In this document: piece by piece, positions 38,060-50,454 of the stretch
Layout: every line of letters begins with the position of its first letter
Position numbering within the stretch: position 1 is the first letter of the stretch
DNA from: Berghia stephanieae
Taxonomy: Eukaryota > Mollusca > Gastropoda > Nudibranchia > Aeolidiidae
Assembly: GCA_034508935.3 (NCBI GenBank)
Contig: CM067446.1
Coordinates: 22,480,961-22,544,960 of the forward strand
DNA length: 64,000 bases
Reading direction: 5' to 3'
Position numbers and translations under genes: made by a program
Notes under the pieces: generated by a model
Database searches by the model: none
Seen by the model: the letters and a program-made list of their open reading frames with translations, nothing else
Told to the model about the DNA's origin: nothing

Positions 38060-38768
38060 TGAGGATATTTAAACTAGCTTTAAACTATGTTGAAATAAAG
38101 TTTGCAATGCGTGAATATTTGAACTTATTATAAACATCGCCTATGTTAGAATCTCTATTGGACCTCTCAACTTGCTAAATCTGTCTGTTGTCCTTTGAAC
38201 TTGCAACATTGATTTATGAACCATCTAGTTGAACATTTGACCGGGAAAAACTATGATAACAAAAGGATATACCCTTCTGGGCCCGTTTTCACGAAGCGGA
38301 CTAGATTTAGTTAATTACTTGCCTAGTAAATGACTTGCTAGTCTTAAGCGTTAGCGGAGCAAGTGACTTTAAACAATCAGATTTCATGAACATTTTCTAC
38401 GGCGACGATTTCGGCTATTTTGTGCTGATGACATCAAGCTCTCTAATACCAGTCTTCTTACTTTTAACAAAGAGAAAATTAGCAACACATCCGGTATAGA
38501 TACTATTTCGTTCTGTTTCATATTTGAACTTACTTTTGCCATGATGAATCAAATCACGTGATATTGACTGTCCACTGATCAGACTAGAATGATGTCCATG
38601 GTCGACTGTCAATTCTACATTTAGGCCAATGAAAGTTTCATTGAAACTCAAACAAATGAACCAAAACAACAAACAAAACAGAAAAGGTATTCTGATGAAT
38701 CACATTATTTCAGTCAGTTACAATGCCAGCAGAATAACTTTTGTCCCCACTATACTTTCTAATATTAT

Positions 38769-39106
38769 CCAGAATTAATCATACCATATGCGCGATCAGG
38801 TGCTGGATTATCCACAATACAAGTTTTCGTTAAAATCTCAAAGCAATTCTGTATTTGGATCGTGTACTCACTTTGTGTCTGGATGAGCACGGTTTGATTT
38901 TATATAAGTCAAAATACGATCTTATCACCTTTAGCACATGACACGACTAGGTGAGTTGTTTTCATTCTTCAAGGCAACACAATGGCGGAAAATTGGGCGA
39001 GAAACTCATTGGAACTATAGAAAACGTGTAAAAAGAGTTTGTAAAATATGAAAACACATCAATATTGGCCAGAACTTTTAGAACACAGTATATAAGACCA
39101 TTACGA
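38769..39106 (+). repeat. Dispersed repeat, copy without MITE
   Basis: Matches 41058-41310 plus 41694-41790. It reads GGAACTATAGAAAAC where the other copy carries the nested MITEs, so it provides the empty site. Confidence 0.7.
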
Positions 39107-39145
39107 TCATTTTATACCTCTACAACTTTACAAGGCTTTATACTC

Positions 39146-39147
<2 letters not shown>

Positions 39148-39185
<38 letters not shown>

Positions 39186-39433
39186 CGTGCGCGCGCAGGG
39201 GTCTGTCGAGGTGGTCGTGTGAGTAAGAGAGAGAATATGTTTGGGTTTGCGAAACTGTTATGAAACGTCATCTTCATATAGATATTTATATCACTATCAT
39301 TTTGATGTTTATATATTATTTCATTAATGTATTCTTGTCTACCTATGTATTGTATTTTTAATTTCAAACATTGTAAACCAATTGATAAATTGCCTTTTTT
39401 GGGGGGACAATAAAGATTATATTATTATTATTA

Positions 39434-39518
<85 letters not shown>

Positions 39519-39520
39519 CT
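39148..39520 (+). mobile_element. LINE-like 3' UTR with (ATT)n tail
   Basis: A (TG)n stretch is followed by a 200-bp sequence ending in ACAATAAAGATTATATTATT and a 95-bp (ATT)n tail. An inverted copy lies at 42658-42960. Confidence 0.6.
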
Positions 39521-40218
39521 TTCTTTTTTTTTTTTTTTGGTCGTTCTTTGAAGCGAACACTTCTACTTTGAGTTTCCGTTCACTCGCAACTCGCGAGCCG
39601 ATTAGATTAGGGTTTCTTTTTAGTTTTTACTCACAAAAATGTGTAATTTCGACGATCTGCACTTATCTTACAGTTTTTTTTAAAAGCCAGTGTTATTGGC
39701 AAAAGGACACGTTTTGCCTCTGTCATTCGTAACCCGACGTATTTTCCTTCCGAATCGAAATTCTCTCAATCTAAAAATAGCTGCTATCTTGTCGACGCTA
39801 TGATGTATTCTAGTTACTAGTCTCAGACTAAGCTTGAAGTTCGGCCTCAGCAAATGAGTAAAACTTGGCCAATTCAGTCAGGTGATTTTTTTCTGGGACG
39901 CTTGGTCAGTTCACACGAAATCCGATTTTTTCAAGTCCTTGACTAAAGTCAGAGACTCAGCGCTAGTCCGAGTTCATGAAAACGGATCCTGAAGTCATGA
40001 ATTTGAGACTAATTTTTTCTACAATACGGACGATAACATCGCAGCCGTTTCCATGGAAACGGTGACGTCTTGAGGTTTCAAAAGTTTGTTAAATTTAGTC
40101 TCACATCTATTTAATCGACAGATGAAAAACAAAATCTTGAAAAATTGCAATAGTTTTTGAAAAAAAAAATTTAGATTAATATTGTTTTCTCATGGCTTTT
40201 TTTTTCTCCTCTCTTGTC

Positions 40219-40293
<75 letters not shown>

Positions 40294-40300
40294 TAATATT
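40219..40300. repeat. (AAT)n microsatellite
   Basis: About 80 bp of AAT units. Confidence 0.9.
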
Positions 40301-40589
40301 TGAGGAAGAAGGAAGATGGAGCATTTTAGCAAGAATTAACATTTGGCACAGCTGTTGTAAGTAATGTAATAAACCAATATCAGAAAAGTTGGAAATTACT
40401 TGAAGCGACAGCTGACAGACTCGAGAAGCCATTACAAGAATTGCCCCCCCCCCCCCCCTTCCCCCCAACCCATTTTTCTTTTTTTTTTTTCTTCTTTTGG
40501 TTAACCTCGCATTATCTGCACTGGCAATACCGTTTTCAATCAGAAAATAAAATCGGATTATTTCCTTTTACTTTGGGAAAGCGATATAG

Positions 40590-40995
40590 GCATCTCTAGG
40601 AAACTTTGTCAAAGAATGTATATTCTCCGAAAATGTAGAAATTTTAATGTTAGCAGAAAGACATTGTTGCAAATCTATAATTCCTTTCTACTTGGTATGT
40701 TAACTTTCAATCTAATAATCTGGTGGGGAGGGAGTGGAGTGAAAGAGAAATCTAAATTAAATAGCACAATTAAAGAATCGGGTAAAATAATGAATTGCAA
40801 ACTGAAAAGCGTTGAACAACACTAGAAACAGCTGTTGATTGAAATTCTAAATGACAAGACACATCCTTTAAAATATGAATTTACTCTCCGACCATCTTGT
40901 AGACGATGTTTAGAAACAAAATGTAGATTAAGTAGATATAAATTTACTCTAATACCCTCTGCGATTAAAGCAATAAATAAAGCTATGTAAGTACA
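40590..40995 (+). mobile_element. LINE reverse transcriptase C-terminal fragment
   Basis: Plus-strand frames read MYILRKCRNFNVSRKTLLQI, LTFNLIIWWGG, KLKSVEQHYEKQLLIEIL and NDKTHPLKYEFTLRPSCRR. This is the conserved thumb and tail region of CR1/Rex-type LINE ORF2. At least one frame break occurs near 40820. Both ends are truncated. Confidence 0.8.
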
Positions 40996-41314
40996 ATTTT
41001 TGTTCCGTACAAATATACTCACACGCCAAAATGCCTGGAAACAATAGAAACTTCAATCCCAGAATTAATCATACCAATTGCGCGATCACGCGCTGAATAA
41101 TAAAGCCACAATAAAAGTTTTCGTTAATATCTCAAAGCAATTCTATAATTGGATCGTGTACTCACTAAGTGTGTCTGGATGAGCACGGTTTGATTTTAAA
41201 AGTCAAAATACGATCTTATCGACTTTACCACATGGCACGACTGGGTGAGTTGTTTTCATTCTTCAAGACAACAAAATGGCAGAAAAATTGGACGAGAAAC
41301 TCATTGGAACTATA

Positions 41315-41689
41315 GATAGTTCGAAGATGACGTCACTCAGGTCTTTGTTCTTATTTTTTTGCCATCCGCGTTAACGAGTAATGCTCACTGAACTGTATTA
41401 ACCTGACTATAGATAGAATGCGCTTGGCCGAGGAGTTCACAACATTGCCATCCGGAAGTATAACGGACCAACACACAAACTCTGTGTAACCATGAACTTT
41501 TATAGTCTGGTTAATACAGTGTAGTGAGAACAACTCACAAACGCGGATGGCAAAAACAATAACAAAGGCCTGAGTGACGTCATCTGCATACTATCTATAA
41601 ACGTTCATGGATACAGACAGTTTTGTGTGTTGGTCCGTTATACTTCCGGATGGCAATGTTATGAGCTTCTTAGCCAAGCGCATACTATC
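41315..41689 (+). mobile_element. TATA-flanked MITE, split by an inverted copy of itself
   Basis: Outer MITE halves 41315-41411 and 41600-41689 (187 bp together). Ends are GATAGT/ACTATC with TATA on both sides. The inner insertion lies at 41412-41595. Confidence 0.85.
41412..41595 (-). mobile_element. Inner TATA-flanked MITE (nested, inverted)
   Basis: 184 bp, same family, opposite orientation, flanked by TATA at 41408-41411 and 41596-41599. The intact copy at 50.0 kb reads GACTATAAACG at this point, giving the empty site. Confidence 0.85.
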
Positions 41690-41799
41690 TATAGAAAACA
41701 TGTAAAAAGCGTTAGTAAAACAATTAAGACACATCAATACTGGACAGAACTTTTAGAACACCGAAAAGAAGACCATTACTACAGTCCGTTCCATAACCG

Positions 41800-42650
41800 G
41801 TGCGAACGCGTCTTTTGATGGATTTTAATGATAATTGGCTCGAACACTAGAATTAACCAGTGGATTTTGACCAATCAAAACATGGAATGTGTGACACACC
41901 TTAACACGTGTTCAGACAAACATATTTCGTTGTTTGTAAACAATAACTTTAATGAAATGGACCTCCCTCGGACCATTTTTATTGTTTTTATACCGTCAAA
42001 TGGGTGACTAGTTATCACACGATTTTCTCGATCAGTTCATAAACGTTTACATTTTTCCATCGCTTTCTGTGTTGGTTCTATTGATCAAGCGGTAGAACAG
42101 TGGGTATTTTACTTAAACACATACCATCGATTGTAAAACCTGTGTAGTTTGTTGCCATTGTTTACATTATGACGATTGTCCGAGAGGCGTGGTTATCTAC
42201 CTGTCTATTGTTAGTGATATTAAGCCAACTTTTTTGCATCGATTACAATACCATACTTTAGAATTTTTAGTCTTTACGATATATAAAAAAACTAAGGGTC
42301 TGGGATGGTGAACATCTTGATGTTTTACAATACAATAAAATACACAGTGAATTCTGCTGTGATAACGATCACTGAACTCGCCCACAGGCTTGACCAGGGG
42401 TTTACATTTCACGAGATTCATGCGCACTACTCACTAACATTGCCATCCTGCGTTCAAAATGACGCATCAAATTGTACACTTTATACACACATGACAGAAA
42501 CAATTGTTACAATTTTATTTAATAGTTGAAAGCCAGAGGCGTCGCTTCCTGGTGTGATTTCTACATTCATAAAAACTGATAAAAATATGGATTAAATATG
42601 CACATTTGTCACAAAGAGGAAATATACAAGTATTTCTCCAGAGAGCAGCA
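41800..42650. other. Unannotated region
   Basis: No gene or repeat recognised. Confidence 0.35.
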
Positions 42651-42657
42651 GTAATAT

Positions 42658-42661
42658 AATA

Positions 42662-42733
<72 letters not shown>

Positions 42734-42960
42734 TAACAATAATAATATAATCTTTATTGTCCAAAACAATGGCAATTTATCAGTTGGTTTACAATATTTG
42801 AAATTAAAATTACAATACATAGATAGATAGACAAAAATACATTAATAAAATGATAATTATATAAACATCAAAATGATAAATGATATAAATCATATCTAAA
42901 TGAAGATGACGTTTCATAACAGTTCCGAAAACCTAAACATACTCTCTCTTACTCACACGT
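42658..42960 (-). mobile_element. LINE-like 3' UTR with (ATT)n tail, inverted copy
   Basis: Reverse complement matches 39200-39520, including ACAATAAAGATTATATTATT and the (ATT)n tail (42658-42750). Confidence 0.6.
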
Positions 42961-42988
42961 ACACCTCCACACACCCCAACAAAAGGGG

Positions 42989-42989
<1 letters not shown>

Positions 42990-43067
<78 letters not shown>

Positions 43068-43068
43068 T

Positions 43069-43120
<52 letters not shown>
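42990..43120. repeat. (GA)n(GT)n(GA)n microsatellite
   Basis: Compound dinucleotide tract. Confidence 0.9.
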
Positions 43121-43123
<3 letters not shown>

Positions 43124-44510
43124 TGTAAACTTGTAGAGGTATAACATAGATATAGTCCGTTCCAAGTCACGTGCGCACGGAATATCCCAAATTCCTCTAA
43201 AGTTACAAGTAGGCCTCAATAAAATGACATGTAATACGAACAATCCAATAGAAATTGAAATTGGTTTCTAAATAATAATCGACAAGGACAGCGACAGAGG
43301 CACACTGCATCTCAACCCAGGAAAAGACATGGGGTATGGTCATAACCACCTTCAGTACAAAGCCTTTCACCCGAACCAATCAGCCCCACAGATCTTGAGC
43401 ATGATTCAGAATTTTAACAAAGATGATTGAAAAAAATGCATGATGTAAATAGGTTTGATCGGTGTCACGATGCAATTGATGATTCGAACTGTATTAAGCA
43501 ACAACCTTGCAGAACATTCCCTTGGATTTAACCCGTTCTGTCCCCTTGACTGTTTATTTCCTTCCAACAAGAAGGTCTGACATAATCCTTAATTCTCATC
43601 GTGCTACTTATATTAAAATGGTTCAAAAAGATTTTCAAAATGCCGAAATGATGCAAACTTGAAACTTCAGCGATCATCGCTACCCGAATATTCTGTTGAG
43701 GGGTGTGTGTGTGTGTGTGGGGGGGGGGGGGGGTATTTTTTATATTTCATTCCTAAAGCCAATAAGGCAACATGCTGGATTTCTCTATAAGGTCGACCGA
43801 CCCATAGCTACCTTTAGTACATACCAACCACACAATCAGTCAGCCCCACAGTTTGTGAGTAGAAAAGGCAGGCACTTTTCAGTATCTGATACTGAATAGC
43901 CACTTCGTATCGGACAATACCGAGACACAATAATGAAGGAATTGCATCGCGACACACGACGATACAAGGCATTTTTTCCCAATCTCCAGCGTTTGTTTGA
44001 ACTGTGAGTGACGCTCAGACTCTGTGGGATTGATCACGTCGGGTGATAAGCAAGTAGTTGGTGGGACCGTGGGTCGTCGGTTCATGTTTACCGGCCGATA
44101 AAAGGAGCAAACCATTCTTTTTTTAAAATCTAGTCAAAAATAGAATCAATGAAAAGTTCATTTGATTACCTAAAAAAACATAACTGGTAATTTCCAACGG
44201 CACACGCACTTATGGTAATCGGAACTCTTATTAAAAGATAATGGTAAAATAGGCATCCATGTCATTAGCTTGCCATGGACAGAAACAAGAGGTCACGTGA
44301 CAATTAAGCAGAAGAATCAATTCCATGATCAGTGTGCCAAATAAATACTCATAAACGTAGGGCTGCTTGCTTCGGGTGACAGGCAAGTATTTAAGATGGC
44401 TATGTGCACGACTGACTTAACATACAATCAATGAACCTAGTTTAGCAAGCAAAATATCCTATAGTGCACGTTTGGGAAGATAGCATTACTGACGGTATGA
44501 CGAGTTGGCA
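43121..44510. other. Unannotated region
   Basis: No gene recognised. A (GT)n-(G)n tract lies at 43704-43732. Confidence 0.35.
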
Positions 44511-44514
44511 TATA

Positions 44515-44812
44515 AATAGTATGCGCTTGGCTAAGGAGTTCACAACACTGCCATCCGGAAGTATAACGGACTACTCAAGAAAATAAAAACCGACCCTTAG
44601 GATGAAAAAAGCACACTACGGACATTGACATTATGCCGACTGACGACATGGAGATCATCAGAAAACTTTTTGTAACCATGATCGTTTATAGCCAGGTTAA
44701 TACAGTTTAGTGAGAATTACTCATAAACGCGGGTGGCAAAAAAAAAAAAAAAACAACAACAAAACAAACACACCAATAACAAAGACATAAGTGACGTCAA
44801 CTTCGAACTATC
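44515..44812 (-). mobile_element. TATA-flanked MITE with an internal insertion
   Basis: Same family as 50035-50221, TATA on both sides. About 85-100 bp of foreign sequence lies near 44573-44670. Confidence 0.8.
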
Positions 44813-44816
44813 TATA

Positions 44817-46354
44817 CTACATTCGTATGTAGGGAGGAAATAGGTAATGGGAGGCTAGACTAAATTTAAGAAAAAGATAATTGTAGATCACAACAGGAAA
44901 CCGTTTTCACTTTGCTATAATGTTCCTAAAAGGATCGTTCACTCTGTGTTTTGATTTAATCTTTAAACGACTTTAAAAACGGTATGATTTTAATATATTT
45001 TGATCAGTTAGGCAAAATGGCCTTATCTGTCTTGTGTTGTGAGTGAATTTATTTCATAAAGAGGGTTCCACTCTGGGCTGGAATGAGATGAGGCAGTTAA
45101 GACCGTCACCTCACATCCACCCCACACAAAAGGCCATAGACACACCGTCCACAGGGAGACGGACAGTCAGTCCAAGATAACTCGGAACCTGAAACCAATT
45201 CAGTTAAGCACCCTAGAGTTGCCAAAAAATATAAAGTGGTCAAAATATTAGTGTCCAATGAGGAAATAAATTATTTTGTAAATAACGTACATATATTATA
45301 TAATCAGAACAAATCTGACTATCCTTTTATTGTCGAATGCAAGTGGAAGTGGGACTTTCTTATTTCACCGTTAATATCACTTTTTACGGCCATCTCCTTA
45401 AGACAGTTATATGAGCCATATACATAATATATAATAGTGCTGTTGATTACGTCTTCTATTTTGTGTATCAGGCAGATCATCGGTTCCAGCAGACCTCAAT
45501 TATTAGGGCGATTTTACGGATGTAGAAGCTGACTGACCAGGTAAAACGCATGATTGGTTGGGAGTAGTAATTATTAAAAATTATTTTCACATTTATTATT
45601 CTCCACCCAGAGAGGACCATCACGCCTATATATCGTTTTGTGGAGTGCATTGCCCACGATGGAAACAACGATGAGCAATGTAAACGTCTGAATTATTAAT
45701 CTTATTCCCAGTTGTAGCTTAAGAACAGCGGCTATTTCCCCATCTCGAAAGAATTATATTACTCCCATCCGCACCCTATCCCCAACCACAGTCACGTGAC
45801 AGCTGGAACCCCGGGGACAGCAACCATTTAATCCGAGTAATCTCCCCTTGAACAAATTCGTTACACAAACTAAGTGATTTCCCCAGACATGTTATTATTA
45901 TTACAAAATCTCTTTCTTGCTCTGCTTCTGCTATTCCCTACATTTCCATTTATTGTTGCCATGTATATTTGGAGTAAGTTCAGACTACTTATTTATCAGT
46001 TTCTGTGGTTTCATCTTATTAAACACTTTGAATTGCTTACCCATTTAATTATTGCTTAGTGGTAAAGTTCAATGAAAATAGATCAGTCGTGAAAATCACT
46101 GCTCTCTCTCTATTTATATATACTACATAGACCCTTATATCAAGGAATAACTATCTATTTCGCGGACATAATAAAAGAGGAACAACAAGGGTTTCTGTAA
46201 CACAGTTACTTTAAACATTATTTATTTAATTCACTGATGCAGAAAGCGCCGATATTGATTAATCATGGTGGACATGGTAACTCGAAAGTTTTATTTTGTA
46301 AACATTGTTGGATAAAGGCAATGTGATTTTAGCCTAAAGGGAACACGGATTGAT

Positions 46355-46356
<2 letters not shown>
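44817..46356. other. Unannotated region
   Basis: No gene or clear repeat recognised. Confidence 0.35.
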
Positions 46357-46451
<95 letters not shown>

Positions 46452-46452
46452 T

Positions 46453-46514
<62 letters not shown>

Positions 46515-46573
46515 TATTACTATTCTTAATCTTATTCTTATACTTATTATTATCATCATCATTATTATTACTA

Positions 46574-46632
<59 letters not shown>

Positions 46633-46650
46633 CATTATTTATCATTATTA

Positions 46651-46697
<47 letters not shown>

Positions 46698-46719
46698 TAT
46701 TATTATTATTATTATTATA
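46357..46719. repeat. Long (AAT)n(ATC)n(ATT)n microsatellite
   Basis: About 360 bp of compound trinucleotide repeat. Confidence 0.92.
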
Positions 46720-46801
46720 AATATTAAAACCCGTAAGAATTTGATTTATTTATTATCCGATAACATATTACATGAGAATATTTTGGAATGGCTTTTGTTT
46801 T

Positions 46802-46860
46802 GTTTTTTGTTTTTAAGCGTTTTACGGCGCTTGCAACACATTTAGGTTATATCAGCGCCA
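46802..46860 (-). mobile_element. Family A, copy A9: hairpin and tail only
   Basis: 59 bp containing just the 3' hairpin (GGCGCT/AGCGCC) and A-rich tail. Flanked by a perfect 12-bp target duplication GGCTTTTGTTTT (46790-46801 and 46861-46872). An extreme 5' truncation. Confidence 0.9.
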
Positions 46861-46913
46861 GGCTTTTGTTTTAATACAAAAAAAAATTCAATTTGTAATA
46901 TTGTAAATGAACA

Positions 46914-47072
46914 TCAACGGAAACGACGAAAATAGAATCCTATAAATGCAATCACGTTCTCGTCAGGGAACCCGGCCAGGGAACCCAAAATCACGTAAGC
47001 TTCGTTTCCGTCGGCGTCAAATTGAACAGCTTTTCCATCGCCGGAAAAACAAAACAAACTATTCTTAACTTT
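46914..47072 (-). CDS. Unrecognised coding-like stretch (about 52 codons)
   Basis: A minus-strand open frame rich in Asp, Gly and Glu with locally higher GC than the surroundings: SGDGKAVQFDADGNEAYVIL followed by GSLAGFPDENVIAFIGFYF and a stop. There is no start codon and no convincing splice acceptor. I do not recognise a family. It could be a terminal exon, a gene relic or part of an unknown repeat, and is included only because the composition stands out. Confidence 0.25.
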   Translation of the reverse strand, partial: KVKNSLFCFSGDGKAVQFDADGNEAYVILGSLAGFPDENVIAFIGFYFRRFR

Positions 47073-47449
47073 TCAGTTTATAATACCAAAATTTTCAACT
47101 GAATGTCGCAAAATGTCTGATAAGACATGGGTTTGATCATCTATATTTTATTTAAGAGAAAAACAAACAAACAAAACGAAACAAAAACCAAGATCAACAA
47201 ACTATTTATATCATTGTAAAGAAGATTTAATTTGCTAAACTGACAAAGGAACATCCAATCTCAATCACTTATCGAAGAGTCCTACTCATATCACTGGTAT
47301 GAAATTCAAATTCATAAAACTTCTAATGTTAAGGAGAAAGACAAACAAAACACACATAATTTTTCTTAAATCGAAAAACAAATCACAACCAACAAAACCC
47401 CATACTCTTAACAATGCTAACATTTAGGTATCTGCTTTATTTTCAAATC

Positions 47450-47453
<4 letters not shown>

Positions 47454-47510
<57 letters not shown>
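47454..47510. repeat. (GA)n microsatellite
   Basis: About 55 bp of GA units. Confidence 0.9.
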
Positions 47511-47512
<2 letters not shown>

Positions 47513-48025
47513 GAAAAAAAAAAGAATATTGTGTTTGTTTAAAAAAGGATCACGAGTGACTTTGCATATCTATTGGAAAGAAAAAAGGTTAGAATGGCCG
47601 GTAGGCCTGAACAAAGTAATGGAACTGTTTTATTTCTAAATTTTAACAACAAAATTCCGGCCCTCTCCTTGTTTTCAATATCTATATGATAACTTTCAGA
47701 CAACGTATCGATCTTCCTAAGAATCAATTTCCCTAACTCTCCCGGCCAATTCAAGTATTCCAAATCGGCAATTCACATTAGTCTTCCAAGCTGAACGAAT
47801 AACCAAATCACATAGTCACCGTCAACAAAGCCATGGGCTAAAAAAAAAAAAAAAACCCAAAAACAACAAAAAATACTCTGTGGTGAAGAGAAGAATAAAC
47901 AAGGAGGCAGCGAGTACTATTTATCTTAGATATCAGTGGGGAAAGAATTGGACCCAAAAAAAGTATTAAAATAATGAAACCAAGATGATCTCATTTGGGA
48001 TGTAATTTTTGGAGTAAGATAAAAC

Positions 48026-48028
<3 letters not shown>

Positions 48029-48101
<73 letters not shown>

Positions 48102-48103
48102 AG
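48029..48103. repeat. (GA)n microsatellite
   Basis: About 75 bp of GA units ending in a G-rich tail. Confidence 0.9.
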
Positions 48104-48289
48104 GGGGGTAGATAGATTCCATTTAATAACAAGTCGTCGCGTGACAGGGACATTCATTCTGTGTGAAAATTTTACTTTTTTTCCTATGATTTGATATGAC
48201 ATCAAAGTGTCACAAAGACAGGGATCGCGTCATCTATTGATGATAATGATATGCGCTTAAAAAAAAACAAAAAAAAAAACAAAAAAACA

Positions 48290-48470
48290 AAAACAAAACT
48301 GTCATACTGTCCGCAATCAGAAATATAACGTACCAACACACTAAACTATGTGTAACCTTGAACGGTTACAGTCTGCTTGATAGAATTTGGTGAAAACTAC
48401 TCATAAGTATGGCTGACTAAGAACAATAACAAAATGACGTCCTTCTGGGTCAACATTGTTCCGGATAGCA
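48290..48470 (-). mobile_element. Decayed TATA-family MITE fragment
   Basis: Matches the inside of the MITE family (CACACTAAACTATGTGTAAC, AAAACTACTCATAAGTATGG) but both termini are lost. Confidence 0.6.
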
Positions 48471-48559
48471 AATGTTAAATTCTTATCATAGAACGAAGAA
48501 TTACTGGCAAATCCAAAGACTATAAAACTATTTTTCACAGACTCGTATATTATATGAGT

Positions 48560-48786
48560 CTGTCCCCGCGGTTTATTGCCATTTCAAACGCCAAAATTTG
48601 CCATAAAAATGGGAACATTTGCCATCAAAATAGCAAAATTTGCCAAAAAATTGCCGCTAGTTTTACAAAAATCAAACAATTAAAACAACATGTACGGTAA
48701 AAAAAATTGACACAAATAGGGCATTTTGTAGAATATTGATGTCACAACATGTCAATATGAATTTATTTACATTTTGAATGGTTTGA

Positions 48787-48820
<34 letters not shown>

Positions 48821-48847
48821 TAATAATAATAATAATAATAATAATAA

Positions 48848-48932
<85 letters not shown>

Positions 48933-49741
48933 GCCATAGTAAGTAAGTAAAAAAAAAGAAGGAAGTAATCAAAATATTTTATTAAGTATTTAGCTTCTTA
49001 TAATTTGGTAAATCAAAGTGAACAATCGCATAAAAAATTCAAAATTTGAAAAGCTAATTAAGGAGAGGAAAAAACTAACTATTCACAAGGAAAGAGAAAC
49101 AAAATCCATTTTCCAATGGGGGCACATTAAATTTGTATTCTCAACTTACTATCCAATTTTGAGCATTATTATTATTGCTTTATATTTCAATATAGGCCTA
49201 ATGGGTTTTTGAATGAAAAACATGGAAAAAATCATGAAAAATCATAATCATATCATGAAAACTAAGTGCAACTTTTGGATAAAAATGAAATTGCATTTCA
49301 TGAAAAATATTTAGAATACATTTTGTTTACATAAATGATAAATGTGATAAATTTTCTTAGGAAAAGAATTAAAGTTTTACAAGTAAAATTTTTGAATGCA
49401 ATAAAAAAAAAAGGAATTTGGGATTATGGGATGAAGGACGCGAGAGCTCTTCAGTAAAAAGAAAAAAACAAAGCTTGGGATCTCCAATAGCCTAGGCTAG
49501 GCCATAGAGGTGGGAGGCTAGGCCTAGACATGTTTGTCCGTTATTTAGTGCCAATTTTGGATGCTAGCATTGAAAGTCGCCGTCTTTTCACAATTTTTCA
49601 TAGCTTTTGTTTTTTTTAAACAAAAAATCCTCAATTTAGCCTAAAAACGGCGAAAATTGCGGCTTTTTGCGGCCAAATAAAAATTTGCGGCTTTTTGCGG
49701 TCAAGGGAGAAATTTGCGGCCGCGAAAAACTGCGGGGACAG
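48560..49741. mobile_element. 1.18-kb non-autonomous TIR element
   Basis: Terminal inverted repeats CTGTCCCCGCRGTTT with a 6-bp flanking duplication ATGAGT (48554-48559 and 49742-49747). Motifs TTTGCC and TTTGCGGC recur beneath the ends. It contains a (AAT)n microsatellite (48788-48931) and no transposase frame. Superfamily not assigned. Confidence 0.75.
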
Positions 49742-50034
49742 ATGAGTAACTTGCAAACCTTTTTTTTTTTAATCGAGGGTAATTCTTGGTCCATTGATTC
49801 AAATGTAGGACTAAGAAAACCTGCTATAGCGTAATGCTCGGGCCTTAATTCGTCTTTGGTCATTTCTAGTTACCTCACTTCTTAAAAATAATAATTAAAA
49901 AAAAAAAAAAAAAGAAAAAAGAAAAAGGAACCGTGCATTCCCCAAACCAGTATACAAAATAGACACGTGTGTATTCCCTACACCGGAAATTCCATTCTCG
50001 AGGACACAAGCGCTGTAACCATCGACTTCTTATA

Positions 50035-50221
50035 GATAGTTCGAATATGACGTCACTCATGTCTTTGTTATTGTATTTTGCCATCTGCGTTTATGAGTAA
50101 TGCTCACTGAACTGTATTAATCCCGACTATAAACGTTCATGGATATACACAGTTTTGTGTTTTGGTCCGTTATACTTCCGGATGGCAATGTTAAGAGCTT
50201 CTTAGCCAAGCGCATACTATC
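50035..50221 (+). mobile_element. TATA-flanked MITE, intact reference copy
   Basis: 187 bp, ends GATAGT/ACTATC, TATA at 50031-50034 and 50222-50225. No coding capacity. Confidence 0.87.
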
Positions 50222-50343
50222 TATAGATGCTGCTGGCTGTAACCCATAAACTAAACATGGACAAACTTGGCCAAAAATACTTTACTTTAACTTAAGCGGC
50301 ATAATTTCAGTATGGGTGAACTCGTCTCAATCGTATCTATTCG

Positions 50344-50346
<3 letters not shown>

Positions 50347-50383
<37 letters not shown>
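50347..50383. repeat. (GT)n microsatellite
   Basis: About 36 bp of GT units. Confidence 0.9.
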
Positions 50384-50385
<2 letters not shown>

Positions 50386-50454
50386 TTGTATACACACACA
50401 GGTTTGACATCCGACAGAATTATGGGCCTAGTTTAATTGTAGTGATGGACAATA

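Larger units (their letters stand above)
38279..39989. mobile_element. Candidate 1.7-kb element with inverted ends
   Basis: The left end GGGCCCGTTTTCACGAAGCG-GACTAG and the reversed right end GGATCCGTTTTCATGAACTC-GGACTAG are similar. No clear target duplication was seen, so these may be two unrelated MITE remnants. The inside contains a repeat shared with 41.06 kb and a LINE-like 3' tail. Confidence 0.4.
41058..41790 (+). repeat. Dispersed repeat, copy interrupted by MITEs
   Basis: Second copy of the 38769-39106 repeat, split at TATA by the MITE pair at 41315-41689. Confidence 0.7.
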
